Positions 13,001-23,407 of a stretch of 64,000 nt of DNA are shown here, one piece after another. The notes beneath the pieces were generated by a model. It saw only the letters and a program-made list of their open reading frames with translations, was not told the DNA's origin and did not search any database. Made by a program: the position numbers and the translations under genes. Each line of letters opens with the position of its first letter. Within the stretch, counting starts at the first letter, position 1. Source of the DNA: Parapristionchus giblindavisi (taxonomy: Eukaryota; Nematoda; Chromadorea; Rhabditida; Diplogasteridae); the NCBI GenBank assembly GCA_943737045.1, contig CALSFV010000345.1, forward strand, positions 186,001 to 250,000. The letters are read 5' to 3'.

Positions 13001-13466
13001 CGAGATTATTACAGCCTAAGGTGATATCAAAGGTTTGTATTTCATCATTCATATCTTTGTATTATTATTAATCGGGTAATTGTAATTAATTAATTTTATT
13101 GTGTTATTAAGGCTCGAGCAGCATCAAATGTAACCGTAGTGAAAGCAATTAAAAATGAAGATAAGGAAGATAAGGATAAAGATGATGGAGAGACAAGATT
13201 GGGAAGAAAATTGAGAGATGTAACACCTCCTGATGAAAATGATGAGGTTCACTTCAATCTTCCATAATCACAACTAATCATTCTTGTTATTTAAGAAATC
13301 GAATACATCTTCAAGTTGTTCAACAATAACGAATGATGTTCATGTGATATCAATCGATAATTCTGAAGGAGAAAATATGGATCCATCTATGATTATGTCC
13401 AAAGAAAGAATGGTAGCTGATTATAATCTAGAAGCTACAGTATTAGAAGACACTTTACCAAATTGA
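10077..13466 (+). CDS. spdl-1: Spindly (dynein/RZZ adaptor at kinetochores), 19 exons, 608 aa
   Basis: Hand splicing gives 19 exons in phase: 10077-10151, 10411-10491, 10559-10651, 10696-10788, 10849-10902, 10955-11014, 11057-11166, 11212-11287, 11333-11400, 11449-11521, 11592-11671, 11729-11821, 12038-12101, 12296-12410, 12521-12640, 12708-12868, 12928-13032, 13112-13246 and 13296-13466. The product is 608 aa; human Spindly is 605. Spindly brings dynein-dynactin to kinetochores and helps silence the spindle checkpoint. The N-terminal coiled coil has a CC1-box-like stretch (DLRLAKSASAVLEEN). At about residue 205 is the diagnostic Spindly box (GNSMFGE, then FVDRE), which binds dynactin's pointed end; its Phe matches human F258. 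After about residue 430 the chain becomes Ser/Pro/Thr-rich and basic, typical of the kinetochore-binding tail. The exon 7-8 intron appears to be GC-AG. The first intron holds an unusual GC-rich block. Confidence 0.9.
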
Positions 13467-14056
13467 ATGGAGTACTGTAATATATATTACGCCAGTCACA
13501 TACCGTTTTAGTCAAATAATCCATATCTAAGACAGACTAGAAATTGAAATCTCATGTTTCAATGGAAATCGATAAGTCTGATAGTAACTAAGATATTCTG
13601 ACTTCCGCTAATCTCTATTGAGTAGTACATCAAAAATAAAATGGTATGTGACTGGTGCGATATCCTTTTTACTTTTATTGTTTAATCCTATCTAGCTTTG
13701 TAATGTAATGAGATTGTAAAATCTAGTATAGTTTCCCCCTATCATCTTGATACTCAATTTGTGATTAAGAATCTAAATGCATCAATTGATCCAGTCTATA
13801 AGACATGATGATTTAGCATACATATTGTATCACATTTCCCAATCGATCAAATATATTTGTGAATATCTACGTGCTAACTTATTTCCATGTATCTTTTCTT
13901 CTCATATATTTCATTCCGTCTTTACTACTGTAACGATAAAAATGTGAATGAATATTTGTCCTCAATCTTGTATATTATATGACAACGTTCTCTTGACGTT
14001 TATATATCGATGATTGGTGACATGTTCCATATATACTATATGTATGATGATAGAGA
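13467..14056. other. Spacer between Spindly and the SPD-2-like gene
   Basis: About 590 bp, AT-rich, between two same-strand genes. No exon, RNA or tandem repeat was recognised. It should hold the Spindly 3' UTR and the SPD-2-like promoter. No polypyrimidine tract followed by an operon-type acceptor is obvious close to the downstream ATG. Confidence 0.5.
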
Positions 14057-17000
14057 ATGTATGATGAAGATTCGGATGGAGATATTCCATTGAGTCGTCC
14101 ATCATATCTTCCTCCTTCATCTATTGATAAAAGAGATTCACCTCCTGAATCTATTTATGAAGAAGAAGAATTATTTGAAGAAATTGAAGACTCACAATCG
14201 ATTGCTTCAGGTATACTGTAGTAGTATCTGTCATTGATCGATCGATATACTCATTGTAGACTATAATGGAGGTAATTTTCAATCAGAACGTCGTCATCCT
14301 CATCAGACGACTTCATCGAAGAGAAATGAAAGAATGAATAAAGATCTATCAATGATTGAAGAGAGAATAAGTGATGAAAGAATAGATGATGATGATGAAG
14401 ATGAAGAAATGAGAAAGGATAATACTACACACAATCAATTTGATTCACTTCAATTTGTCAATGGAGGTAAATGAGGTTGTCTCATTTGGTTAATTCCATG
14501 TTATTTTACGTGGAATGAATTATACACAAATACGAATTTTGGTAAAGAATAATTAATTATGTAGTGTTATAGGTGATGCTCTTGCGATGATAGAACAAAA
14601 TGAGATGGAGAGACAGAAGAAGCATATCTTCATTCAAGATGATCCTAGGTAATCCATCATAATAATAAAGATTACCGTATCCATATTGAATACGGTAATC
14701 GATATCGTATATGATCAGATCAATATTTATACCGTACAGATTTGATCGTACATTCAATGAGAAAGAGAATAGCTGGGAACCATCACCATACCAATCCATA
14801 TTGGAAGATAAGGTTAACACGGTACTTTAAAACTATACTTATATTTGGTAATAATTGGAAATTTCAGGAAAATAATAAAAGCGATAGACAGGTTTTGCCT
14901 ACTTCAGAGATGGATAGAAGTCAGAATAAAGTTAGTTTTGTCTAAACTTTGTTCATTCATTCCAATTATTATATTTCAGACAAAATCATCAACAAAAGTA
15001 GTTACATTCTCCAATGAAAGGTTATTGTTTGTTATGATTATTATAGATACCAATTGAGTATATATAGTCAGTAGTTTACCAAGTGGGGGTTAGTGTATGG
15101 TAGTACACTACCATTATGAGGGAATGGGAGGGATTTATTCATCTACTGGGGAGCAGTGGGAGCAGAAGGAGCAACAGCAGATGGAGTATCGGGTCTATTT
15201 GCCATCCACTCATCGAACTTCGTTACCATAGGGTCAACGTACATCTGAATAAGGGATGATATGATTAGATGATAAGAGGAAGGAATGATGGATACCTTGT
15301 AGATACGAAGAGATCCTTGGGTCTGAGGAAGGTAGAGGTACATGAGGAGGATGGCCTTCACAAGATAGTATACAGGGAACCAACTAAGGATTGCATCAGC
15401 AAAGAAGTCAATCTGAGATCAATCATTCAGAAAAGATCAAAGATCATATATTACTTACAAGACTAAGGAAACCGAAGACAGTCCAGTATGTAAGCCATGT
15501 GGTATCGTCATCCTTGTTGTCCGTACGAATAGCCTCAATTATAACCAGTTATCGATCGGATTCAGTATTCCTGACTACGGTATACCTTGACAGATGCGTA
15601 TGCGGGATATCCGAATCCGATCAAATTGCACAGGAATTGAGCAAGACTGCCGAAGATAAGGAATGCTCCCAAAACACCACCGACTGCATAGGCAAGCTAT
15701 AAAGAAGAAATGATTGTTGTAAGATATACTGTAGATGAGATACTGTAGATACTGTAGGATTACGACACCTGTTCTCTCTTCATCTTAGTATTAACTTCAA
15801 GAGCAGCGATGACTCCATCAGCCTGTGGTCCATGTGATTGGTAGAGGAATTTGATGAGATCATCCTGAAAAGAATAACAATGAGATTACGGTAGTTGAAG
15901 AATATCGATTGATTACATTAGCTTTGTTGGTTCCCTCTATTGGTGAAGCACCGACAGAAACGTCACCTGCAACCTCTGCTACTGCCTTCTTGCCCGCACT
16001 CCTCAAAGATCAAAGATCAAATATGAGAAATGATAAAGATTGTAAGTTGGGTATTGTAAGATTGGATATGGAATACTTACTCTACAGCAGCAGTATCAGC
16101 CATTATGATGAATATATGAAGAGATGAAGACCCCTCGAAGAAAAGAGAAAGTATGAGAATGAATGAGATTGAACCCTCTTTTATATGGAATTATTCCATA
16201 ATTGAATGCAATTACTATGAATTAATTCAATTTTATTTTAATATCAAATCGATGTAGTGCATAATACGTGTTCTAATAGAGAAATAAAAGTGTGATGAAT
16301 AATATGGGAACTATAAGTATATAGTTTGAATCAATAATTGTATGTCTTCTTCAGTATTGTGATCATTCATTGTAATAACAGTTGATATTCAGTCCAGACA
16401 CACGTACTCTTCCTCCCATCTCTGCTCTTTCATCATCTTCATCTACTATCACTCTATGTAATGATAATATACAAAAGAATAATCGATCTCCATCTCCTCC
16501 CTCTAGACCTCCTCATGTTGGTACAATCGATCATACTGAACAACAGGTTCGGATCATACTATCTACCTCTTGTATCCATCTTTCTTCTTCTGATTCATAT
16601 TCATATTCTATCCATTACTATTCTATCTAGAATGAATGAGAGTTGTGATTGAGGTATCATCACTTCCATCTCATATGAATGCTCTCACTCTTATTCCTCC
16701 ATCTCCTACTGAAAGCAACAATAGTATCATCCCTACTTCTACTCCTAATGGTACGCTTTCATATAGTCAATCTATCCATTCCATGTATTATTGATTGTCT
16801 AATATTGATTTATTACAAGATATTATTGATTGATTGCAGATCGTATGTCAACTCGTCAACATCGTGTATCACTACGTACTCGTTTCTCTGATATCTCAGC
16901 ATTGGAGGAATCAATAAAGAAAGATGAAGTGATAGGATCATCTCGTCCATCTCTATCTAATAGAGGAAAAGTTGATGAGACTACTGCATCATCTAATGCA

Positions 17001-19738
17001 TCCATATCTGTATCTGGAGTACTCAATGCTATCAAGGTACTCTATTTTATGATTATTGTAGACAAAGGTATATTGTATTCATATACTGTATATTATGATT
17101 TCTGTGGGCAAAGGTATACTGTATTCGTATACTGTATATTATGATTACTGTAGACAAAGGTATACTGTATCCATATACTGTTTAGACTGCTAATCCTAAT
17201 GATGATCTAATGGCTGCATTAGAACGAGCGAGAAGTGCTCCTCGACGAGTTCGATTGGCTGAATTGGGTCGAAGTAAGGGAGAAACCTCATCCAGGTATA
17301 CGGTAGTCTCACCATAATTCCCATTACATGGAGTACTTTTACAGAAGTAGTGTTTCATCACGGTCAGCAACGGTGAACAAAGAAGATGAAGAGTGCTATC
17401 CACCATATCCTCATACTAATCGATATTCTAATGCCCCCTCATCTACTAATCAATATCCTGCGCCATCGTCATCTACCGTACCTCCATCATCTACCGTATA
17501 CACTATTCGATATCAATCAACTACATTCTCTGTGCCTCCTTCATCACGAGCAGAAGATGGAGAAGAGAAACAAAGAATGGGACGAAGTGCGGATTACGGT
17601 AGATCGAATGGGAATACGGTAGGACTCCCACCACGAATGCCATTTCGATCAATGCAAAGAGGAGATGATATAGGAAGAGGAGGAGAAAGAACTATTGAGA
17701 AGAAGGAGACAAATAATGGTTTGTAACCTTATTGATTAATTGATCACCCGTATGATATAATATGTATGATTCATTGATTGATTTTAGATTCGATAATCTT
17801 AGATCGAAAGTCTTCGATGTCTATTCGTACTGATGATAGATCAGGAAGAGATAGTGCTGCGAGTAATGCATCTGAGAGGAGGTAGACGAGGATACTGTAG
17901 ATATTATTGATTGATTGAATTGATTACAGTAGTCGAAGTGGTATGAATAGTACATCTAATAGTGGAAGTGGAAGAGGAGGGAAGGAATTTGTATGCTCAC
18001 AGAATGAATTATTGTATGGAAATGTTGCAGTTGGAGATATGAGAGTACTCACTTTCAAGGTAGTCTTTGATCTTTGATCTTTGTTCATCTACCGTATTCA
18101 GACCCGGAGTGTCCTACAGTATCCCGTCACTTGTACATTTACATTAAAGAGTTATGAGAAGAAGAAGGAACGAGGGCCTATATTCCAGGTTTGTACTTTG
18201 TCTAGTCACTTTGATGTTTCATACAGAACATATTATTAGTGACCTCATTCATTACCCGACCTAGTATATACTCACTTTTCTAGATAGTGAATGGACACGA
18301 AACATTGGTTCGTCCAGGAGAACAAGTCGAATGTACAGTACAATTCAAACCGAATATGGTAATCATTGTCTCAATTATCGATTGATTCTATTGATTTATT
18401 GATCGTTATAGATTGCACGTTTTCACGATCGATTGATTATGAGTGTTTCTGGTGCTGGCCATAATGGGCAATATAAAGTTAGTTCATGATTGCTCATTTC
18501 GAAGATTACTGTATCTTATCCATATTCAGATCAATATGTTCGGTTTCGGTGGAGTTGCGCATATGCTCGTTATGCAAAGGACTGGATTGTTTCCACAGAG
18601 GTAGACATTTGATAAGATTTGGGATTATCGATTTATTTATTGATTATTTGAGGAATTCGTGCGATTTCGTCCTTCATACCTCGACTATAGGTCAATTAGC
18701 AATTGGAGTTGAGAATACTGGAGACAGGTACGGTATATATTGATTCAATGAATGTATTGATCCATTCAGGACTGCATATGTGAGGGTTACGGTAGTAGAT
18801 AAAGAAGGTCGAAGAGTAGAAGGAGTCAATGTAACTCCATCTAATTCATTTGTATGTCAGAAGAAGAGTACTCAGGTAGATCAAATATCGATCGATTATC
18901 TAATCAATCGATAATTATAGCCAATTAAATTGGACCTATCTCGTGTTGATCTATCGAATAATGGAAGAACATCGTAAGATATTTTACTGATTCCTGATGT
19001 TTTATGACAGGTTACTGTAACGTATTTTATCGATTTAGTGGAATGGGATTCCGTCGATCATCAACAACATCGATCAATTCTATTGGTAGTTCAGCCTCAT
19101 CTACCGTATGTTTCACTTTATTGATTGATTATCAATTGATATGATTGCAGTCATCGATTCCTTCATCTGTTGCTTATACAGTACTACTGTATTGGGGAGA
19201 GGATACTACTAGACAGAGAATGATTGCGTGAGTGATTACTGTAACTAGTGATGGTATCAATCAATATCTATCTCAATCAATCAATATCAATCTTAATCAA
19301 TCAATATATTCTCATTTCAGTGCATGTCATGCTCGTGGTCATTCGTCATTTCCTCCATTATGTCCTATCGATGAGAACTTTTCTCATCCATTTAATGGAG
19401 AAACTCGATTCATTCCTCCACCTGATTATCCTATTCGATCATCTGATATCGATATATTCATTGCTTCTATCAAGACAACTAAGATACATGTATACCTCTT
19501 TATTCTACTCATTCTCTGTTTAATCTATCCTATATCCATTTCAAGGTGGTTGTCTCTGGTTCAACAACATTCATTGAAGACTCCACAGATGGTGATCGAA
19601 CACTCGTTGCAGATGATACATTCAGGTTACTTTATCCCTTATTTATTGATTAGTAGATTATTGATTGATTTTAGACCTTGTGATGATACGATAAGATCGG
19701 TTGCACCTGATATGACCGTATTGAGGGTTCGACGATGA
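14057..19738 (+). CDS. spd-2: SPD-2/CEP192-like centrosome maturation protein with ASH-type C-terminus, 25 exons, 919 aa
   Basis: All 25 exons join in phase from ATG 14057 to TGA 19736-19738, giving 919 aa (C. elegans SPD-2 is 824). SPD-2/CEP192 recruits pericentriolar material and the centriole assembly kinase. Residues 1-70 are acidic. The next roughly 500 are Ser/Arg/Pro-rich and disordered, with a coiled patch. From about residue 565 (FVCSQNELLYGNVAVGDMR) the chain turns into beta-rich Ig-like modules of the ASPM-SPD2-Hydin kind: a 'source of fold' pattern (VLTFKTRSVLQYPVTCTF, then RPGEQVECTVQFKP) and a second module (LAIGVENTGDRTAYVRVTV). The protein ends TVLRVRR. Exons 6 (14980-15020) and 7 (16393-16546) flank a 1372-nt intron that contains an antisense YOP-1-like gene; the split codon AG|T joins correctly. 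Intron 9 carries a 46-bp tandem repeat. Assignment rests on domain order and neighbour-independent features, not on an alignment. Confidence 0.8.
15143..16103 (-). CDS. yop-1: YOP-1/REEP5-type ER membrane-shaping protein (TB2/DP1/HVA22), 7 exons, 202 aa, nested
   Basis: Minus-strand exons at 16081-16103, 15917-16001, 15769-15864, 15586-15696, 15459-15533, 15296-15412 and 15143-15244 join to 202 aa (C. elegans YOP-1 is about 180). The family inserts membrane hairpins that curve ER tubules and binds atlastin. Hallmarks seen: a first hydrophobic hairpin (LAYAVGGVLGAFLIFG), the GYPAYASVKAIRT signature, DDTTWLTYWTVFGFLSL, FFADAILSWFPVYYLVK, then YLPQTQGS, followed by an amphipathic segment (VDPMVTKFDEWM) and a short Ala/Pro tail. 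The whole gene lies inside intron 6 of the SPD-2-like gene on the opposite strand, so the two transcripts are fully complementary there. Confidence 0.92.
17055..17185. repeat. 46-bp tandem repeat in an SPD-2-like intron
   Basis: Nearly three copies of a 46-bp unit, starting at the recurring CAAAGGTATA (17063, 17109, 17155). Each unit carries TATACTGTA twice. It fills the 149-nt intron between the exons ending 17036 and starting 17186. Confidence 0.85.
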
Positions 19739-22231
19739 GAAGGATTACGGTAGTTGTTCGATACGGTAATCGATATCGATTGGATAGACTGTGATATACA
19801 TATTTGTTATCTACGTGTTATGTTAGATCCATTCATTCCCAGTGATATTGTAATCGTATATTCAATTACATCTAACTACAATCAGATAACATCAATATTA
19901 CATATAAACTATAACTAGTACTAATTCTAACTCTATATTCATGTATTTATATTCACTTTAATCGTTATTATAGACTATTCATAGCCTTTCTCTGTGTAGT
20001 ATTACGATGCCAAATCATATCGATCGCTCCTTCAATAATTTTGGCATGATAAAGATTAGAGAATGAGTTTTTGTTGTTTATTATTGATTGAAACCTCGAT
20101 TGAATTGGTTTCACTCTTCCAGTGTGAATATCTTTATTGTGAATACATTCTATTGAGCTTTATATCTTTCTCTCCACTATCTATCTTCATCTATTCTCTA
20201 AACCATTCTCATTCACATTCATCATAATCTCTTATCTATCATTATCATCATTATCTCATCTCAATTCCAACTTGAGCATGTCTATCTCAATCAATTTATC
20301 TCATATCTTAATCTCTTCCTCTTCCATCTCTATTCCATCTATCTCATTCTATTTGCCTCCCCCCCCCCTTCATTCTTCTTCTAACTATTGGGAGGTTAGG
20401 TCCCAAGTCGGCAATTCATAACCATGAAATAGATCTATCTTCTTATCCCTTCTACTGGAATTCTCTCCTGTCTTCCTCTCGCTAACTTTCCCTTATCCCT
20501 CAGGGAATTGAGTTATTCAACCTTCTTTCTTTACACATGGATAGATATGGATAGAGCTTAAATCATTAGATTCTTAGATAGATATGATAGATGAAATAGT
20601 CTGGAATGAAGATGAATGTCTCTTGTATCTACTCTCATCTTTCTTCTATATCTACAATGTAGATTCTACATCATTCATTCTCATTCTATTTCCTCTTTTG
20701 TATTCTCATACATGACATTCTATATGGAATAAGAATTCAATACAATTGTTATTGTGTAGAAGGAAATTATCATTAAAATATATTTCTATATATGAGAAAT
20801 AATAATAGTGTACAATAGATGATCAATAATTTCAAGTATACTGTAAGCATTTCCGGAAATGATGAGATTTGTTATCGTAGACAGTCTAGACAAGTAAGTT
20901 ATGATTAGAATGTTGAAGTGATATCTTTAATCTTTTGATTGTTAAATGTGTATACTAATGTGAAGAGTACTAATCAAGTACATTCAAAGATATTTTTATT
21001 CTGTTGTCTATTGAACTATTCTATTGAATCCATTGTGATATATTATAGTCTACTCATCTGTTCTTTATCCTATTTCTATTGTTCTATATCAAGATTCCCT
21101 CTCATATCAACCATTATCCATTGGTATTGTTTGGTTGAGTATAGTTGAGGAGATGATAGATGGATACCACTAATAGTCATGGTAGTTGACCGATTTCTCC
21201 AATATGTTTTGCATGAATGGATTCACTTATGTGGGAATTTCTCAGGGGTACTGTATAGTTGAGAGGTAGAGTGAGAGTGAGACTAATACACTTGTTTACT
21301 TCTATTCGAAAACATCCTTTCGTTTCCTTTCTTTCTTGGAATAACATTTAGATGCAAGAACTCTAATTTCTTTCTCTATAATTTTTCACTTCATAGATGT
21401 TATTTATTCATCTGCAGTTTCATTTGACACTTTTCTCTGTCTTTTCTATTCTATATACTTTTTATTAGTCATTAATACTCGATATCCACCATTCCATTCC
21501 TTATCACTTGTAATGACTAATCATATGAGTTTATATAACTAATTGTATTACTGTAATCTCTCAAATATATATAATGTGATACTAAATGAAATGGTGGAAA
21601 TACAATAGAACAACTATCGATACATAGGTATAGTATGTATGGTATTAAGTTCGTGTTCAGTTGTCTTTCTATCATTTCATTTCTTCTCACTTCCTCTATC
21701 AACTTCTCTTCACTTCAATACACAAATTAGATTAGATGAAGAATAAGTAAGTAACTTCTTCTTCTTCTTCTTCTTCTTTTCCATCAGAAGAGAGATGAGA
21801 ATATCTCCTCTTCTACTCTACTCTTACTCTTCTCCTTTACTCTATCCTTTAACTCCTCTCTCTTCTATTCTGTTATGTTTACTTTCTCTCAACTGTATCT
21901 CCTAACTCTCCCTCTCCCTCTCCATCCCCGTCTTCTTCTTCTTACTCTGCTTACTTATCTCCGTCCTCTCTCCATCTTACCTACGTGAGTGAGAGGTGTT
22001 GTCCATTCCTTCAACTATTGATTATTCCAGTCATGGCTGCAGTAATACTCTTAGCACGTCAAGCCCGGCTACGTGATGAATCTCAAAGGGGAGTTGTGTC
22101 TCATTGTAGTTTATTTCATGATAAATCTAATGGAATATCATCACCATAATTTATTCTTCTTCTCCTCTCATTCTAATTGATCTCCCTTTTCATCTTTTCT
22201 ATCTCAATATTATTCTCCCTCTTTCACTCAC

Positions 22232-22659
22232 AGAAAATTCCCTTAGGGAAGTTTTAGAGCTGCATTTCCCTTAGGGAATAATTCCCTGATCTGCTGAGAA
22301 TCCCTTGTATGTAAGGGATTTCTTATCAGGGAATTATTCCCTTAAAAAATTCCCTTACATATAAGGGATTTCCAATTTCAACCTGCATATGTGCGAGCGC
22401 GTCTGACTAGAGCTATCATCAAGTTTTACGAGAGTTCAAACATGTTCACATGGCTTAGTGGCAAGAGTGTTGTGTACCTCGTATGTTCGAATCCTACCCA
22501 GCGTAAATTAACTTTGCCCATTTTTCTTATTGTTTAAATCTATTTCAAATCCCTTAAATGTAAGGCAATAATTCCCTTATATAACTGGGAATAATTCTCT
22601 TGGGGTACCTTAGCCAGGGAATTATTCCCTTACATATAAGGGATTTTTCTGTGAGTGTT
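22232..22659. mobile_element. Foldback element with CACTCACAGAAAAATCCC ends and internal AAGGGAATTATTCCCTT palindromes
   Basis: The left end (about 22233, CACTCACAGAAAATTCCC) is the reverse complement of the right end (GGGATTTTTCTGTGAGTG, about 22642-22659). In between, the palindromic words GGGAATTATTCCCTT and TTCCCTTAGGGAA recur at least six times. The centre (22380-22510) differs in composition and carries tRNA-type promoter boxes. This fits a non-autonomous MITE that has captured, or been hit by, a tRNA-derived sequence. Confidence 0.7.
22445..22505 (+). other. tRNA-like core with A and B boxes (SINE-like)
   Basis: TGGCTTAGTGG at 22451-22461 matches the Pol III A box. TGTTCGAATCC at 22484-22494 matches the B box. 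Spacing is about that of a tRNA gene. The flanks do not form a clean acceptor stem, so this is a tRNA-derived sequence rather than a working tRNA. Confidence 0.5.
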
Positions 22660-23327
22660 GTTCAGTCAATTCTATTATCTTTGTTGTGGTTAATGGTTCT
22701 TTAAAAAGAGTAGAAACTTGAAATCGGCGGGTTTCCACTCATTTTTAAATAATCATGAGACATCTAGTCACATCAATCGATATATGTCTTTTCTGCTGTC
22801 TCCCTCATCATATCTCCAACTTCTGCTACCTCAACATATACATTTTTTTCAATATTTCACTATTTTTTTTCTCTTTTCTTCTGATTATTCATCGACCCTT
22901 CTTCTTATTCTTCTCATAGTTATCATTCCATTCGTCTTCTCCATTTCCTTCTCTTTCTTCGTGTATCTTTCATTTCTCTCATCAATATCTCATTTCTTAT
23001 GGTCTTCGAACTTTTCCTCATCTTCTATATTTATTTATTTTCTCCCTCTACTCTCTATTCTCATATATCTGCACATTATCCTTCTCGGCTATTTCTCCAC
23101 TTCCTTCTTCCAGATTTTTTTAAAAATTCGGTTACGGTAATTGCACATTCTGTGAGGAGTGGTATACTGTAGGTGAATTGTTGTGGATTTATTGGTAGTA
23201 TGGAGAGGGAGGGATAGAGGGGGAGGGGTATGGCTACTAGTATTGTCTCCTAGGATACGATGGGTTTGGAATGGTTTTGAGAGATGCGAGAGTAAAGGTG
23301 AAGGAAGAGGGAAGATGGAATGGATAA

Positions 23328-23347
23328 TATACTATTATTGTTATTAC

Positions 23348-23405
<58 letters not shown>
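23328..23405. repeat. (TTA)n microsatellite
   Basis: About 25 near-perfect TTA/ATT triplets in a row, with one or two interruptions at the left end. Poly-Tyr or poly-Leu frames across it are artefacts. Confidence 0.97.

Positions 23406-23407
<2 letters not shown>

Noticed and set aside
22034..22155. ATG after TTCCAG reading MAAVILLARQARLRDESQRG
   Set aside because: It looks like a first coding exon, but no downstream exon joins it in phase and it is surrounded by low complexity.
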